Positions 11,549 to 22,608 of a DNA stretch of 64,000 nucleotides are shown piece by piece. Within the stretch, counting starts at the first letter, position 1; each line of letters begins with the position of its first letter. Made by a program: the position numbers and the translations under genes. Origin of the DNA: Trachythela sp. YZ-2020 (Eukaryota > Cnidaria > Anthozoa > Malacalcyonacea > Clavulariidae); NCBI GenBank assembly GCA_016169945.1, contig JADLSH010000367.1, positions 4,090,001 to 4,154,000 of the forward strand, written 5' to 3'. The notes under the pieces are model-generated. The model saw nothing but the letters and a program-made list of their open reading frames with translations, made no database searches and was not told the origin of the DNA.

Positions 11549-11950
11549 TTGATTGGCGACGATCGAGCTCCTACGTTTGTCATCGCCTCAACCCTTCGAG
11601 ATAAAATGGGTACTAGCCGAAAGCAATTTCAAGCCTATTTTGTCGCTCTTCTCGCCGATAAAGAATATGCCAAGGTTCTTGATATCGTCGCCAAAGTCGA
11701 GAAAACGTTCAAGAAGCAAGACCCTCTACCACCGGCACGCCCTTCACCATCGCGTCCCCGCTCTCCGGTTTATTGTTTTTCATGTGGTAGGCCAGGTCCT
11801 ATATCATCCCGTTGTTATCGGCGCTTTTCCCGCCCGTATCCCCCTCCACCTCTCATGCGCCCACGTGCATTTATTAACCTGATGAATTATGGAACCTTAA
11901 TTTTATTTATTCTAGATTTAGTCTTAAACATACAACACTCCTGTATTTAA
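11549..11950 (+). pseudogene. DIRS gag-like ORF, copy A
   Basis: About 130 aa, matching the ORF at 37808-38149 nearly residue for residue. It has a helical N-part, a Pro/Ser/Arg-rich linker (PLPPARPSPSRPRS) and a knuckle-like CFSCGRPG...SSRC. The histidine expected in a CCHC zinc knuckle is not found; Pro stands there in this copy and Asp in the other. It is a fragment of a longer gag protein whose N-terminus can be followed upstream to about 11340 only across frame breaks. Confidence 0.6.
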
Positions 11951-12724
11951 ATAATTATTTTTCTACTTGTGATTAAATTATTTTCCATTTATATCGTGTC
12001 CTTATCATATATTTTTACATGCTTTTATCAGCTTTTCTTGTTTCTCTCTTCATAGAACTCGTTCCCCAAGCGCCATTGCAATACCTTGTTTTTATTATTA
12101 TTATTATTTATTGTTATTGTTATTAATGGTTTTTCAGAAATAATTGCATGGATAAAAGAGATAAAAACTATATGTTCTAAAATTTAGGTTATTATTAATT
12201 TGTCCACTCTTGCAGTCTCACTCCGTAACACTTACTTGCGACTTTAAATAATATGTGTTTTATATGCCTTCGCATCATTTTACTGTCTGCTCTGGGTTTT
12301 CTTTAAGAGTCCACTCATTTTCTTCTCTGTCCTGCTCTCATCTCTTTCGCTTGCTTTCTTCCTCATTCTTCATAAGCTCTTTGTTTCTTTGTTTCTTCTT
12401 GTCTGTTCGGGTTGGGGCCAACGAAGCCTCCCCGGAAGCGTCTCAAGTCTTAGAACCCCTTTAATTCCTTCCTGGGAAATTACCAAGGATTGCAACCCTT
12501 TGCTCGGGCGTCCGCGTGATAGACCTTCCTGGGACCTCCATGATGGCTCGGCTATAGACCCTCTTGCCCACTCACCACAGCCTGATAAGTTTCTACGTTC
12601 CCGTTCGCACAAACTGTCGTTGGCTGGATAATTAACAAAGTCCATGTTGCAGATTATTTCAAGCATTTTAAAGGTCACTTCAAAGGTGAAGTGTTTGATT
12701 CTCCTCGTCCGCGCCTAAGCGTCC

Positions 12725-14900
12725 CCCTAAGCGTCCCCCTATCCGTCATGGCGGAAGGAACTTCGATCGAGAGCTCCGTATTAAATGACAAATTTTGTTG
12801 ATGATCTTCTGGAAAATAATGATAATATTTCCAAGTATCTTACTATATCCACTAAAGGAGGTTTTAAGTGGAACGATTCGTTTGAAAACCTTGTAAATTT
12901 TGTGAACGAATTGCTAGGCAAGCAAACAATATGCCGGACATGACTGGCGGCGATTGCAAGAAACTAGAATTAAGTGACCTTACTGCACTGAGATGGTACT
13001 CAAACAGCAAGTCGCTTACGATAAACGGTGAAGCAAGCGACGAAATCAAATCAAAACTAAGGACAATAATCAACGTTATGCCTTTTATGGAGCCAGATAC
13101 AACAACAAGCGACTCGCAGCCTATAAATACTGACCTCGACGAAGACAAACGGCCTAACGATAGTTATAATATCCAAAGTGGCTCTACATCTTACAATAAA
13201 ACTGAACTGTTTACCCCTGAAATAGTTAGTGATCAGATGCAGAATTTTGAAGAACGGTTTGAGCTCAAGTTTGATTAGCTCGTGAGAGAAATCAAAGATA
13301 TAAAAACAAGTGTGGCAGAAGCTAATGTAGTATGTAGCAATATGGCACCAGCAGGGGAGTACAGAGAATTCCTCAAGATGGAAAACATTAGCCTAAAGAA
13401 ATAAATTTAGAAACGAATTAATAAAAGCAAAAGCCGGGAAATCAGCAGGCCTAGTGACAAAATTTCAAATAAACTTCTACAAGCTGCAGGAGAAGCCATC
13501 ATTAAACCATTGAGTTATATCATAAATTTATCCATTAACACGGGAATCTTTCCAGACGAATTGAAACACACTAAGGTAACCCCTGTTTACAAATCAGGAG
13601 AAAAGACTGATTGTGGTAATTATATGCCAATTTCGGTAACATCGGCAGTCGCAAATTTTTTTGAAAAACTTGTTCACAAACAACTGAGCCAATTTCTAGA
13701 CGATTATCAGCTATTATCACCTAATCAATCAGGCTTTCGTACCCAGCATTCCACCGAGACTACACTACTACACTCTATAAACCAATGTCTGGTAAACATG
13801 GATGGGGATTTTATTAATGGTCTATTGTTTTGGACCTTAAGAAAGCTTTTGACACGGTAAATCATAAAATATTAATTTCCAAATTAGAGCTTTACGGAGT
13901 GAGAGGAAAAGAAGAAAGCAGGCTTGTAAAATTAATCACGAAATTTCAAATACATGCAACTTATATTACTTGTGGTGTTCCACATGGGTCGATTCTTGGA
14001 CCTTTACTTTTCCTGATATATTTCAATGACTTACCAAATTGTTTAACAACTACTAACGCATCCATGTTTGCGGACGACACTAATCTTTCCTGTCATGGCA
14101 AATCATCAATAGATGTTGAGCAAAAAATTAACACTGACCTTGAAAAAATTCACAAATGGCTAATATCGAATAAGTTCACACTAACCAAATGGTCTCAAAT
14201 CCTAAAATTGCCATTGGAGACAACAAGATTAGAAGAGTAAAAAGCAAAAAAATTCTTAGGACGGTGTAATTGTAGACGAACAACTTAAATGGCACGACCA
14301 CATTGATATGCAATGTAAAAAAATTTCAAAAAATATTGCTCTGTTAAGAAGAACCAAGAATTACATGACAGAAAATGCTCTAACTATGATGCATAACTCC
14401 TTAGTCTTACCGCACTTTACCTACTGCTCGACAGTGTGGCATCATGAGAATGTTACCCATATTGATAAATTACAAAAACTGCAAAAAAGAGTCGCACGGG
14501 TTATTACAAATTCAAGCTTTGACGTCATCAGAAGTGCAGAGATTTAAAAAAAATTAAATTGGCAACCGATTGGACATATATTTAAACAACGTGATGAACT
14601 AATGACATTTAAGGCAATAAGAGGAATGACACCGAGATACTTAACAGAACTGTTTAGTACATGCCACAACAATAATTATGCGCTGAGAAGTAACGACAGA
14701 AAACTTAATCTACCAAAACCAAACACAAACTTTCTTAAAAATAGCTTCTCATACCGCGGAGCAGAATCATGGAATAGTCTTCCTCACGAAATCTCATTGA
14801 CAAATACGAGTGCCTCTCATTAGATTCATTCAAACGATTAATAAAGAACGGCTAAACTTGACGGAATTACTCGTGCAAATTTATTTGGGCCGGAAACACG
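12725..14900 (+). mobile_element. CR1-like LINE, internally deleted
   Basis: An ORF1-like segment (about 12793-13278, frame broken near 12930) is followed, without any endonuclease domain, by reverse transcriptase. The finger region (NYMPISVTSAV) is at 13510-13860, the palm motif LKKAFDTVNH at about 13830, the SILGPLLF block at about 13990 and the catalytic FADD box at about 14067-14080. The thumb and C-terminal blocks (HFTYCSTVWH, SWNSLPHEISL) are at 14308-14823. At least three frameshifts or stops are present. The endonuclease is lost by internal deletion, not by 5' truncation, because ORF1-like sequence is retained. Confidence 0.75.
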
Positions 14901-15737
14901 TCGTTGGCTTATCATATGTTTGTTAATATCATTTTATATAATGAACGTTGAGTGACTTCATTTTTTATAATTTTTATATAGCTTAATAGTATATTGAATG
15001 CATGTTATTAATATTGATTTGTAATTATACAAGCACGGCCCTTTGAAAAACAGGACACTGAAAGGCTACTGTAAATATGTTTAAATAATAATAATAAAAA
15101 AAGACAATTCTATTTTCGCTGTACTCAAGTGGAAATAGAATCCAACGGCAACGCTCTAACGAAAGCAGGTTTCCTCCAGGTACTTCAGTATAAAAAACGG
15201 CCACTTTCACCCTGCCTGATGAGAAAACCTGTGTCTATAGCGTAACAGTTTTCAGACCGCATTGGTGCTCATAGACAAGCCACTATGATTTTCTATGAAA
15301 GCACGTCGAACTATATTTCGTGGGGTGCCCACGCTACAGATTACACGCTCAAATATAGATCGCTCGTCCGGTGCAGGAAAACGACAATACCAACGCAGGA
15401 TAATCCATTTATTTCAATATCATATAGTCTTAGGCCTATATGGCTTCGACTTAAGGCGATTTAAGGCGAAGATAAAATAGATAAGAAATCTATTTCAACA
15501 CGTTAGCTATACGTCAACGGATAATTTTCGTCGACGAAGGGCGTCATGTATTTTTGAAACAAAAAGTAATAAAATTGAACATAACAAGAGTTATTAATAA
15601 TTTTGCTTTATCTTTGAATGTCTACGTTATATACTCGTCAGTAAAACAGATTTGATATTTTGACGTTATTTATATTATATAATTTTATAACTGAAATTGA
15701 CACATGCACACAGCAAAAGAAAGCAACAATAACCATG
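14901..15737. other. Gap between LINE and third GPCR; no gene seen
   Basis: Contains AT-rich LINE 3' flank and unassigned sequence. Short open frames show no family features. 15640-15737 probably includes the 3' UTR of the receptor at 15738-16724. Confidence 0.4.
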
Positions 15738-16724
15738 TCAAACTGACATGGTTTTAGCCGGCGTTTGTGTAGTACGGATCGTATTAGTTATTCTACCCAA
15801 ATCAGTTCGACTTCGGCGACAAATTGACTTCAAAAGATGATGGCGAAATTCTGGTGTGAGAAGAATAAATACCAGGGGATTCACAACTGCAGCAAAGATT
15901 GGAATTAAAAATCTTATCTGTAGGAAAGTAAGAGAAAATTCGACTTCTTCATTTCTGGAGACAATAAACACTGGGACCCAGTACACGAACCACATGACAA
16001 TACCAGGTAAAATTACCAACAAAATTTTCCATGTTATTCTGATGTTGTGTTTTATTCGATTGTTCCCGTAATGATCTGTTTCTTGAAACACTCTCTTTCG
16101 CTTACAAATAACAACTCTTGCGATGATAGCATAAGACATTATGGTAATTAACGTTGGAATGGCAAACGCAATAGAAAAATTACAACAAGTTATAATAAAA
16201 TCATCTACTACATCCATTTCACTTACGAAATAGTCAAGAAGTGTCGCAATTACAGAGAAAATCCATATAAAGATAATAACCTTTGTACAACGTGATCGCG
16301 GTAAAGTACGATGGCACAGTGGTTTTGCAATTGCCAGCATTCTGTCGACACTGATGCAAGCAAAACTGATAAGTGATGCCATGGAGCAAAATATTTCAGA
16401 GAAAAAACGAAGATGATCGCCATTTTCAGGTTCAATTTTTTCGTAAAGTATTAGAAGAGACAGAATTGGATTGACGACAACCATAAGTGTGTCAGCTAAC
16501 GTCAAACTCGCGACAAAATTATTGGTAAAACTTCGTATCTTTGGTAACTGAATAAACGTCAGCAAGATAAAACCATTGAATAATATGCCCAACACCATGA
16601 GACAGATGAGCATGACAGGCAGCCATTTGTGAAACATTGGGGAACAAGGATGATTTTCTATTTCTTCCTCGATCTCATGAACAAAATGTATGATATCTTC
16701 TAACGACTCGTTTACATCTATCAT
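15738..16724 (-). CDS. Class A rhodopsin-like GPCR, divergent third member
   Basis: A receptor of 328 aa from the chosen start, clearly the same family as the two plus-strand receptors. Shared blocks are ILFNGFILLTF in TM1, SLTLAD in TM2, ACISVDRMLAIAKPL across TM3-ICL2, HRTLPRSRC, LPGIVMW in TM6 and NPLVF in TM7. TM6 keeps the aromatic-Pro motif (YWVPVF). The C-tail is longer than in the other two and Thr-rich (NTIRTTQTPAKT), offering possible phosphorylation sites. An ATG also exists at 16784 in the same frame. 16724 is preferred because the residues after it (IDVNES) match the conserved start region and a TTTTAG acceptor-like site lies just upstream (16740-16735), as in the paralogues. No frameshift or stop is seen, so it is probably a working gene. 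Confidence 0.88.
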   Translation of the reverse strand: MIDVNESLEDIIHFVHEIEEEIENHPCSPMFHKWLPVMLICLMVLGILFNGFILLTFIQLPKIRSFTNNFVASLTLADTLMVVVNPILSLLILYEKIEPENGDHLRFFSEIFCSMASLISFACISVDRMLAIAKPLCHRTLPRSRCTKVIIFIWIFSVIATLLDYFVSEMDVVDDFIITCCNFSIAFAIPTLITIMSYAIIARVVICKRKRVFQETDHYGNNRIKHNIRITWKILLVILPGIVMWFVYWVPVFIVSRNEEVEFSLTFLQIRFLIPIFAAVVNPLVFILLTPEFRHHLLKSICRRSRTDLGRITNTIRTTQTPAKTMSV

Positions 16725-16784
16725 AAATACGCGTCTAAAATAAAAATGAGAAATTTCGTGACAATCCCATCGAATTAGAAACAT

Positions 16785-17298
16785 AACGACTCTGAAGTAA
16801 ATTATATAGGTTGATATACAGTGCAGAGGATCCGAATTTCCAACCTCTCGTTTACTAAAGAAGGACTATATATTAAATGTCAATCACTTTTCTTTCAAAC
16901 AACGCATGAAAAATAACAAAATGTGTGTTGCGTACTGAAACGGACCAGTTTTGAACTGCTAATACTTCTTAGACGCGCATTATTCTTAATTATCGTAACT
17001 AAATTCGAATTTTATCTCGGCAGTGCCAGTGAGATGGAAAAGCTCCATATGATTACATAGACAGAGACATTTTGTCCCTTGCATCGATCCGTTTCCCGTC
17101 ACCCAAATAAACGTTATCCCTCGTCCCGGTAAACCTATTATCGACCTTCTGTAATTGCGGTAGATATAACGAAAGTATATTGTATAGAATTTTGCTTTAA
17201 ATTAATAAGATTTTTATAAGATGAACATTTTTTGCGAATTACTATTTAAACAATCAGATATACCGATTATAGGGACAAAATACAGATACAGATTATTG
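16785..17298. other. 5' flank of the minus-strand GPCR; no gene seen
   Basis: AT-rich, without coding signature. If the receptor has a non-coding first exon it would lie here, but no donor site could be chosen. Confidence 0.4.
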
Positions 17299-17302
17299 TT
17301 AA

Positions 17303-17990
17303 GGTGGCTCGATATAGTAATCACAAAACCCTTATGCAAGAATTGCGAAAATAGACTTTATTCTATAATTATGAATAAACCCGCGTGACAATTTGTGCAC
17401 GCGGGAATATTAACGAAAGAACTTCCAAACAGACCTGACGTGAGCAGTTGCTCGCGCCATCTCGCGCCATTGTGCGTGTTCTATAGCGTTTTCATGTCAA
17501 TTGCTGACGTCATTAAAAAATTCCATTTTTGAAAAACAATGCGCTATATCTCGTTATTTTGTCTGGTGACCTATGTTTAAATTTTGCACGGTGTATTGCA
17601 CCACAAAAATCTTTCATTATACCAAAAATAAAAAAAAATTGTAATGCCAAAAAATTTTTATTGAAGACAACGACATTTTTGCCTTTTTCAAAAAAATGGC
17701 ATTGCAGAATTTTTTTAATTTTGCTTATTGTTAGTCTGTCTTGCAAGTAAAATAATGCACGAAAAAAAATTGGGGGTCCAACTACACGAGGCAATAAGCT
17801 ATTTTAGAGTGAATTTCATACGTGTATGTTGTCATAGCAACGAACTGTATGTTACTAAAACATAATTTGAAAATAGAAACATCGAAATATATGAAAACCC
17901 CGATATCTGGTGAATAAGACCTAAAAATACGGAGTTTAAAAATTTCAAAACGTTGTACGCTTGAATTTTTGAAACTTGTATCGAGTCACC
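17303..17990. mobile_element. TTAA-flanked MITE with GGTGGCTCGATA ends
   Basis: TTAA at 17299-17302 and 17991-17994 flank inverted ends GGTGGCTCGATA and TATCGAGTCACC. TTAA duplications are typical of piggyBac and Kolobok groups. No transposase frame is present. The start GGTGGCTC is shared with the probable left end of the Mutator-like element at 44001. Confidence 0.65.
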
Positions 17991-17994
17991 TTAA

Positions 17995-18763
17995 TTGAGC
18001 TAGAAAATGTCATATATTTTTTAAACTAATATAGGTTTAACATTCTTTTACAGTAAAGTGATAATATTATCTATATAGACTACAGCGAAACGTTATGATA
18101 AAAAATTGTGAACAATTACTTACTTCTCTTCACATATCGTGACTGAAATATTTAATGGTATATCTATTCCAGTCATATTGCTATAGTTGAAAACATCCAT
18201 TATGTTTTTATCTGTAAAGTTGAGCGTGTGACGATAGTCAGTTCCAACAAGTCTTCTTTTAGCACTAAAATTATACTATATTGCCCAATTTAATGGCAAA
18301 TTTGATCGTTTACGCTACTAAATAACACCTTGTTTATAGCGGTCGCTTTTATGAAAGTATATGCAGCGGAACTAGTTTTACATGTCCATTTGTACCTCTA
18401 TTTCAATAAATTGATTTTGCATTAAAAATTTATCATTACCTGTGTGAATAATGAAAAAGGTCAATATGATTGTGTTAAGGATTAATTTACATAAAGATCA
18501 AATTTTATGAAAAACTATAAATTTAACAGTCTTGTATCGATCTAGATGTGCTACACGCAATGATGGAAGAATAATATTTAAACTGAATTATATATATACA
18601 GAATGACGTGACTCAACTGTAATAACTAATATTGATGAAATAACTAATATCGTTTGTAAAATTTCATCGAGGTCAAAATGCAACTAAATCAACCTCGTTC
18701 CTCTCCTCTTACATGAGAGTAAATAAAAGTGGCAGTGACAATGCAATAAACTGCAAATACCTT
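17995..18763. other. No gene seen
   Basis: AT-rich sequence with no coding signature, TIR pair or RNA gene that could be supported. Confidence 0.4.
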
Positions 18764-18767
18764 TTAA

Positions 18768-18952
18768 GGTACGTTTCCACGCTGCGATTTGTCGGGCCGA
18801 TTTCAGAACAGCACTTTATACCCCCTGACTATACTGAATTTGAAAAATACGTGGCAAACGTCATCTGACACATCGTCAACTGAAAATATTCGTCATTAAC
18901 ATTCCGAGCAAAACCTAAAATCTGCCCGACAAATCGCAGCGTGTAAACATAG
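18768..18952. mobile_element. Small TTAA MITE, family copy 1
   Basis: Preceded by TTAA, with long inverted ends: GGTACGTTTCCACGCTGCGA on the left, and GCCCGACAAATCGCAGCG then GTGTAAAC on the right. A second copy is at 57452-57607. The right TTAA has decayed here. Confidence 0.7.
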
Positions 18953-19441
18953 ATATATATACTCCAAGGACAAAGACTAGAAGCTCTGACTTTCAGAGAG
19001 TGATATATCTGTCTTAATATTAATTATACATATGCTCTCTTATTTACACTGAATAATAAGTATTCAATCCATGATTGCGTGCCTTTCTAAATTGGTTTGC
19101 AGGTGACAAATAACATTGTCGTAATTGCCTATAATTATTCTTTGGCTATGTGCTCTCAGATGATCAGCTAGTACAAGCATTTTAAGAAAAACATTAAACG
19201 TTTTAGCTATATGTTTTAATGATAATTTTTACCACAAAAATTACTGTTAACGGACGAAACTGACTATAGACTTCATCTTTATTATAAAAATATTTCGTTG
19301 TGTACATGCAGACCATGTCGCCCTAAACGCATCTACAAAGCTTACATTGTCATTATTTGATTGCCAAAGCCGGCGTGTAGCCGTAGGCTACGAAGCACTT
19401 TATAGATCATTGTCCTAAACCTTGCGTGATTCATTCATACA
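18953..19441. repeat. Left part of an inverted-repeat pair (matches 23400-23682)
   Basis: From about 19216 to 19450, continuing at 22831-22860 across the RecQ transposon, the sequence matches the reverse complement of about 23400-23682. Shared stretches include GTACATGCAGACCATGTCGC and TGCGTGATTCATTCAT. This gives an uninserted reference for the transposon at 19451. 18953-19215 holds nothing recognisable. Confidence 0.65.
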
Positions 19442-19645
19442 CAACAAGGGCAGCCTCGTTCCCAGGCTCTTTAATGAACTTCGCGGGGAAAACGCTAAGC
19501 GCGCGGGGGTGCTTGGGGAGGTTGGAAGACGCGAAGAGCCTGGCAGAAAACGAATCCAAGATGGCCGACAATGCAAATTTTTAATACTTTCATGCAAATG
19601 AGGTAGAAATCGGCCATTTGTTGAATACTTTCGAAAGACCTATTC

Positions 19646-21177
19646 ATGAATCGGTACTCTCGGGAAGAATACTTTGTGCGAAAGATAATTGTATTGCTCA
19701 AAGAGCTTTTTTTCATGAAAACGGCATCGTGCATCATTTCCGAGTCAAACACAAGCCCTTAGGACGAATTTTCCTTCTCTGAAAGGGAAAAATCTTTAAG
19801 AACACGAAGACAGCTACACGAACAAGAGACACGGGAATGTGTTGAAAAGATATTTGAACATCGCACGAGTAAGGTGGGTAACATGTGGGTTGTTTGAATA
19901 TTTATACTTTACCTTAAAATAGTATTTTAGTATAATCAGTTTTTGCATGTTAAATTTTACTAGAATGAAGTTGAATACCTTGATGTGAGAGTGACATCTT
20001 GTGGCCGTAATTTAGATTGTGTGGTACATTCTGAGCGTGAGGCAGTGCAGTGGATGTGCTTGCTATTGTATCATGGTGGCACTTTAAGTCCATATAGCAA
20101 GGGAAACAAGCCATGTGATGTTGAAATTGCTAGACAGGGATTACATGCAAAATTTCACTGTTGGTATATTGACCCAAAGGACAAGTATACCGTATCTTTT
20201 CAGACAGAATGTTTTTTTGTTAAACGGGTAAGATTAGTTTATAATTTTGAAATATTTCAAGCTTGAGTTTAGCTGATTTATTGTGTAGATATTGACTTGT
20301 TTAGGTAATCGTGAACCAAAATCCACTCTCAACTTAATGCTGTTTAGCTGTTACTCTGAATAACAGCACACAGCTTTACTCCTCAATTTAACCCATTAAG
20401 CTCCAGAGCTTCCCCATTGACAAGTAAAATCGTCTGGCGTTTGTCAAAAACAAAAAAATAAGGGCGCACTGGGGTGCATTGCGACTTAATGGGTTAACTA
20501 GAGACATTGTCAAATTTTGTGGTTAATCCATTAAGCTGCAGAGCTTCCCCAGTGACAAGTAAAATCGTCTGCCGTTTGTAAAAAAAGTAACTGGGGCACA
20601 TTGCGACTTAATGGGTTAATGTGTTGACCATTAAGGTACAATATGCCCTACTTTGTTACTTACCCTGCATAATGTGAATTTTTACTCGACGGAATTAACT
20701 AATAAACAATCTCTCTGCCAACTAGTGTTAACTGCCCTATCTGCCCCCTGGTAACCTATGTATATGCAACTGATCTTTAATTAATCCATGTACATACAAT
20801 ACATAATACAATTTATCATGTTATTTAAGGATCACAGGTCTGACATAACCACATCATTTGGTGACCTTGGTATTGTTGACCAGACAGCATCTGATGGAGA
20901 GTTGCAACAAATGTCTGAAGACCCTTTACTGGATATCCTTCAGAAAGTCTTTCATCACGAAAACTTTAGGGGTATGCAAAGAGAAGTGATTGATCAAATT
21001 ATGGACAATAAAGATATTCTGACCATCATTCCAACAGGAGGAGGAAAATCATTGTGCTATTGGATTCCTGGCATGGCAACCCTGGGAGTAACAGTTGTAA
21101 TTACACCATTGATAGCACTACTCAATGATCAAGTTGCAAAACTCAGGAATCATGGAATAAAGCCTAGACTGTATTAA
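19646..21177 (+). pseudogene. Transposon-borne RecQ-like helicase, N-terminal exons
   Basis: Three exons can be read. Exon 1 (19646 or later to 19873) encodes a charged, probably coiled segment (SEREKSLRTRRQ...ECVEKIFEHR) but has an in-frame TAG at 19760. Exon 2 (19964-20227, 88 codons) encodes a Cys/Trp-containing domain I do not recognise (SEREAVQWMCLLLYHGG... FHCWYIDPKDKYTVSF). Exon 3 (20830-21177) enters the helicase core with FRGMQREVI (motif 0), the Walker A loop TGGGKS (motif I) and ITPLIALLNDQV (motif Ia). All junctions are phase 0. The frame stops soon after motif Ia; the DEAH box and motifs III-VI are absent. RecQ proteins are ATP-dependent 3'-5' DNA helicases, and this copy cannot be active. 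A role in the transposition of intact relatives is inference. Confidence 0.72.
20388..20619 (+). repeat. Paired TTAA-bounded units, forward copy
   Basis: Two units of about 100 bp, each starting TTAACCCATTAAGC and ending CTTAATGGGTTAA (second start degraded), are joined by a 30-bp spacer containing GAGACATTGTCAAATTTTG. The same two-unit block occurs inverted at 21279-21522. The ends CCCATTAAG within TTAA resemble piggyBac-type MITEs. Confidence 0.7.
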
Positions 21178-21278
21178 AATTTTGAAAGTCTACTCAAAAA
21201 ACAGTTGAAGTCTCCTTGAAAATTTTGTGACTATTTTGATGTTTTAGTAAAACATCTAAGGTTGAATTTTTCAGTTAA

Positions 21279-21522
21279 TTAACCCATTAAGCCGCAATGC
21301 GCCCCAGTGCGCCCTGCTTATTCTTTTTTGACAAACGCCAGACGATTTTACTTGTCAATGGGGAAGCTCTGGAGCTTAATGGGTTAACCACAAAATTTGA
21401 CAATGTCTCTAGTTAACCCATTAAGCTGCAATGCGTCCCAGTGCACCCTGCTTATTTTTTTTTTGACAAATGCCAGACGATTCTACTTGTCAATAGGAAA
21501 GCTCTGGAGCTTAATGGGTTAA
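21279..21522 (-). repeat. Paired TTAA-bounded units, inverted copy
   Basis: Reverse complement of the block at 20388-20619, including the spacer. Together they form a 230-240 bp inverted repeat around the helicase exon 20830-21177. Confidence 0.7.
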
Positions 21523-22050
21523 AGCAAAGAGAGTCCATAATAACATGCCTGCTTTATATAGCTATAAAACTGATAATTTAATAGTTATATGTACAAATAT
21601 TTTCACTATTTTTGTACCGAATGATATAAATATTTGTATTGGCAAGTTTACAAAGATCAACTCATTTCACAATAACCTTTGCCTTGGGAATATATTTGCT
21701 TGGTTCAAATAGGCGAGGGATTCTGCTCGATTCTGCATGAATGTATTTCTAGTATAATAGCATGCATAACCGAAAAAACATGCATGGAACAATATCATAC
21801 ATATAGAGGTACCGGTATACTGTATCATACCCATTTATAACTTAACCTTTGCCTTTTCATGTAAAGTCATAATGGGTTAGAGTTAGTAAAATAACTGAGT
21901 ATATGGTACATTACAAAAAAAGTAAAGCAAAAAACAAATTGTCGGCTGGTCATGGTTTATGGTGCATTTAATACAGTGACAATAATCTGTACTGTCCTCT
22001 GGTAACTTTATTTGGATGTGGTAGAATATGAAAAAAAAGTATTGTCATAC
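21523..22050. other. Transposon interior; no exon identified
   Basis: Probably the site of the internal deletion that removed the ends of both transposon genes. No helicase motif or further minus-strand exon could be supported here. Confidence 0.4.
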
Positions 22051-22608
22051 CTGCAAATCTTTTGGGCTTCGACTCCGCTGCAGCTTTGGAATCTGGTGTT
22101 AGAGCATGCTTCTCTGGTCGACTTCTAATTGTACTGTCATATATAAAGTCGCCTTTTGGAGAGTGTGGTGGTGTAGATAAAGTTTGCCATCATCAGAGTC
22201 TGAAAATTTGTTCATTGAAAATAATTTCAAAAATCCATAAGTAATTTAAATGATAATTATTTAAGAATTCAGATAGTTATATTCTTTTATATAGTGCATT
22301 TTATTATGCCTGCACATCAGAATGTAATTAATACCATATATATAAATTATAAAATGAACATCATATTTAACAATACCTCCAACATCAAGTTGCTGAAACG
22401 ACGTGTTCAGTTCTTCGTCAGCTGAGATTACTTCTGCAAGGAAAGGGCACACGATTTAGAAATAAAATTTACAACTTCAAAAACACGTGGTGTCGATCAA
22501 AACAATGACATCAAAGCATATACACTCCAGCGATATGTAAATTCTACACATATAAATAAAATTACCTTCAGGCGGTTCTTTGTGGAAAGATTCGTCAGAA
22601 TCATCCAT
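22051..22608 (-). pseudogene. Minus-strand gene start inside the RecQ transposon, unidentified
   Basis: Three exons with matching phases. Exon 1 (22608-22566) starts at an ATG and gives an acidic peptide beginning MDDSDESFHKEPPE. Exon 2 (22433-22377) has EELNTSFQQLDVG. Exon 3 (22199-22051) gives SDDGKL, then after an apparent one-base frame slip STPPHSPKGDF...DSTIRSRPEKHALTPDSKAAAESKPKRFAG. Donors (GTAATT, GTATTG, GTATGA) and acceptors (CAG) are plausible. The product is a low-complexity, charged N-terminus. By position it could be the transposase of the element, but nothing here identifies a catalytic domain and the downstream exons are deleted. Confidence 0.55.

Larger units (their letters stand above)
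5322..12690 (+). repeat. Segmental duplication, copy A (GPCR plus DIRS)
   Basis: Matches 31368-39155 in the same orientation. Collinear blocks are 5322-5575 with 31368-31553, 6361-7421 with 31555-32755, 7425-9322 with 33556-35432, and 9323-12690 with 36137-39155. The match covers the receptor gene, its 5' flank, its 3' flank and the DIRS element behind it. Differences are mainly insertions in one copy or the other: 5576-6360 and the hAT-like element 9655-10671 in A; the Harbinger-like element, a 273-bp MITE and about 700 bp at 35433-36136 in B. Confidence 0.85.
9323..12724 (+). mobile_element. DIRS-type retroelement, copy A (deleted)
   Basis: Collinear with the 5' half of the DIRS element at 36137-43620. 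It includes the leader, a gag-like ORF at 11549-11950 and the start of the region preceding RT (12255-12690). RT, RNase H and tyrosine recombinase are missing. Relative to copy B it lacks about 150 bp near 12589, and it stops at about 12690-12724, where LINE sequence begins. A hAT-like element sits inside the leader (9655-10671). The leader carries a series of GGCCTGAGTAGGC motifs (10816-11139). Confidence 0.75.

Noticed and set aside
19415..19752. Protein-coding ORFs over the left TIR of the RecQ transposon (minus)
   Set aside because: They run across the TIR boundary and target duplication and resemble the usual spurious translations of this repeat.
20788..21177. Functional host RecQ/BLM helicase gene
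   Set aside because: Only motifs 0 to Ia are present, a stop follows, exon 1 has an in-frame TAG, and the whole lies between transposon TIRs.
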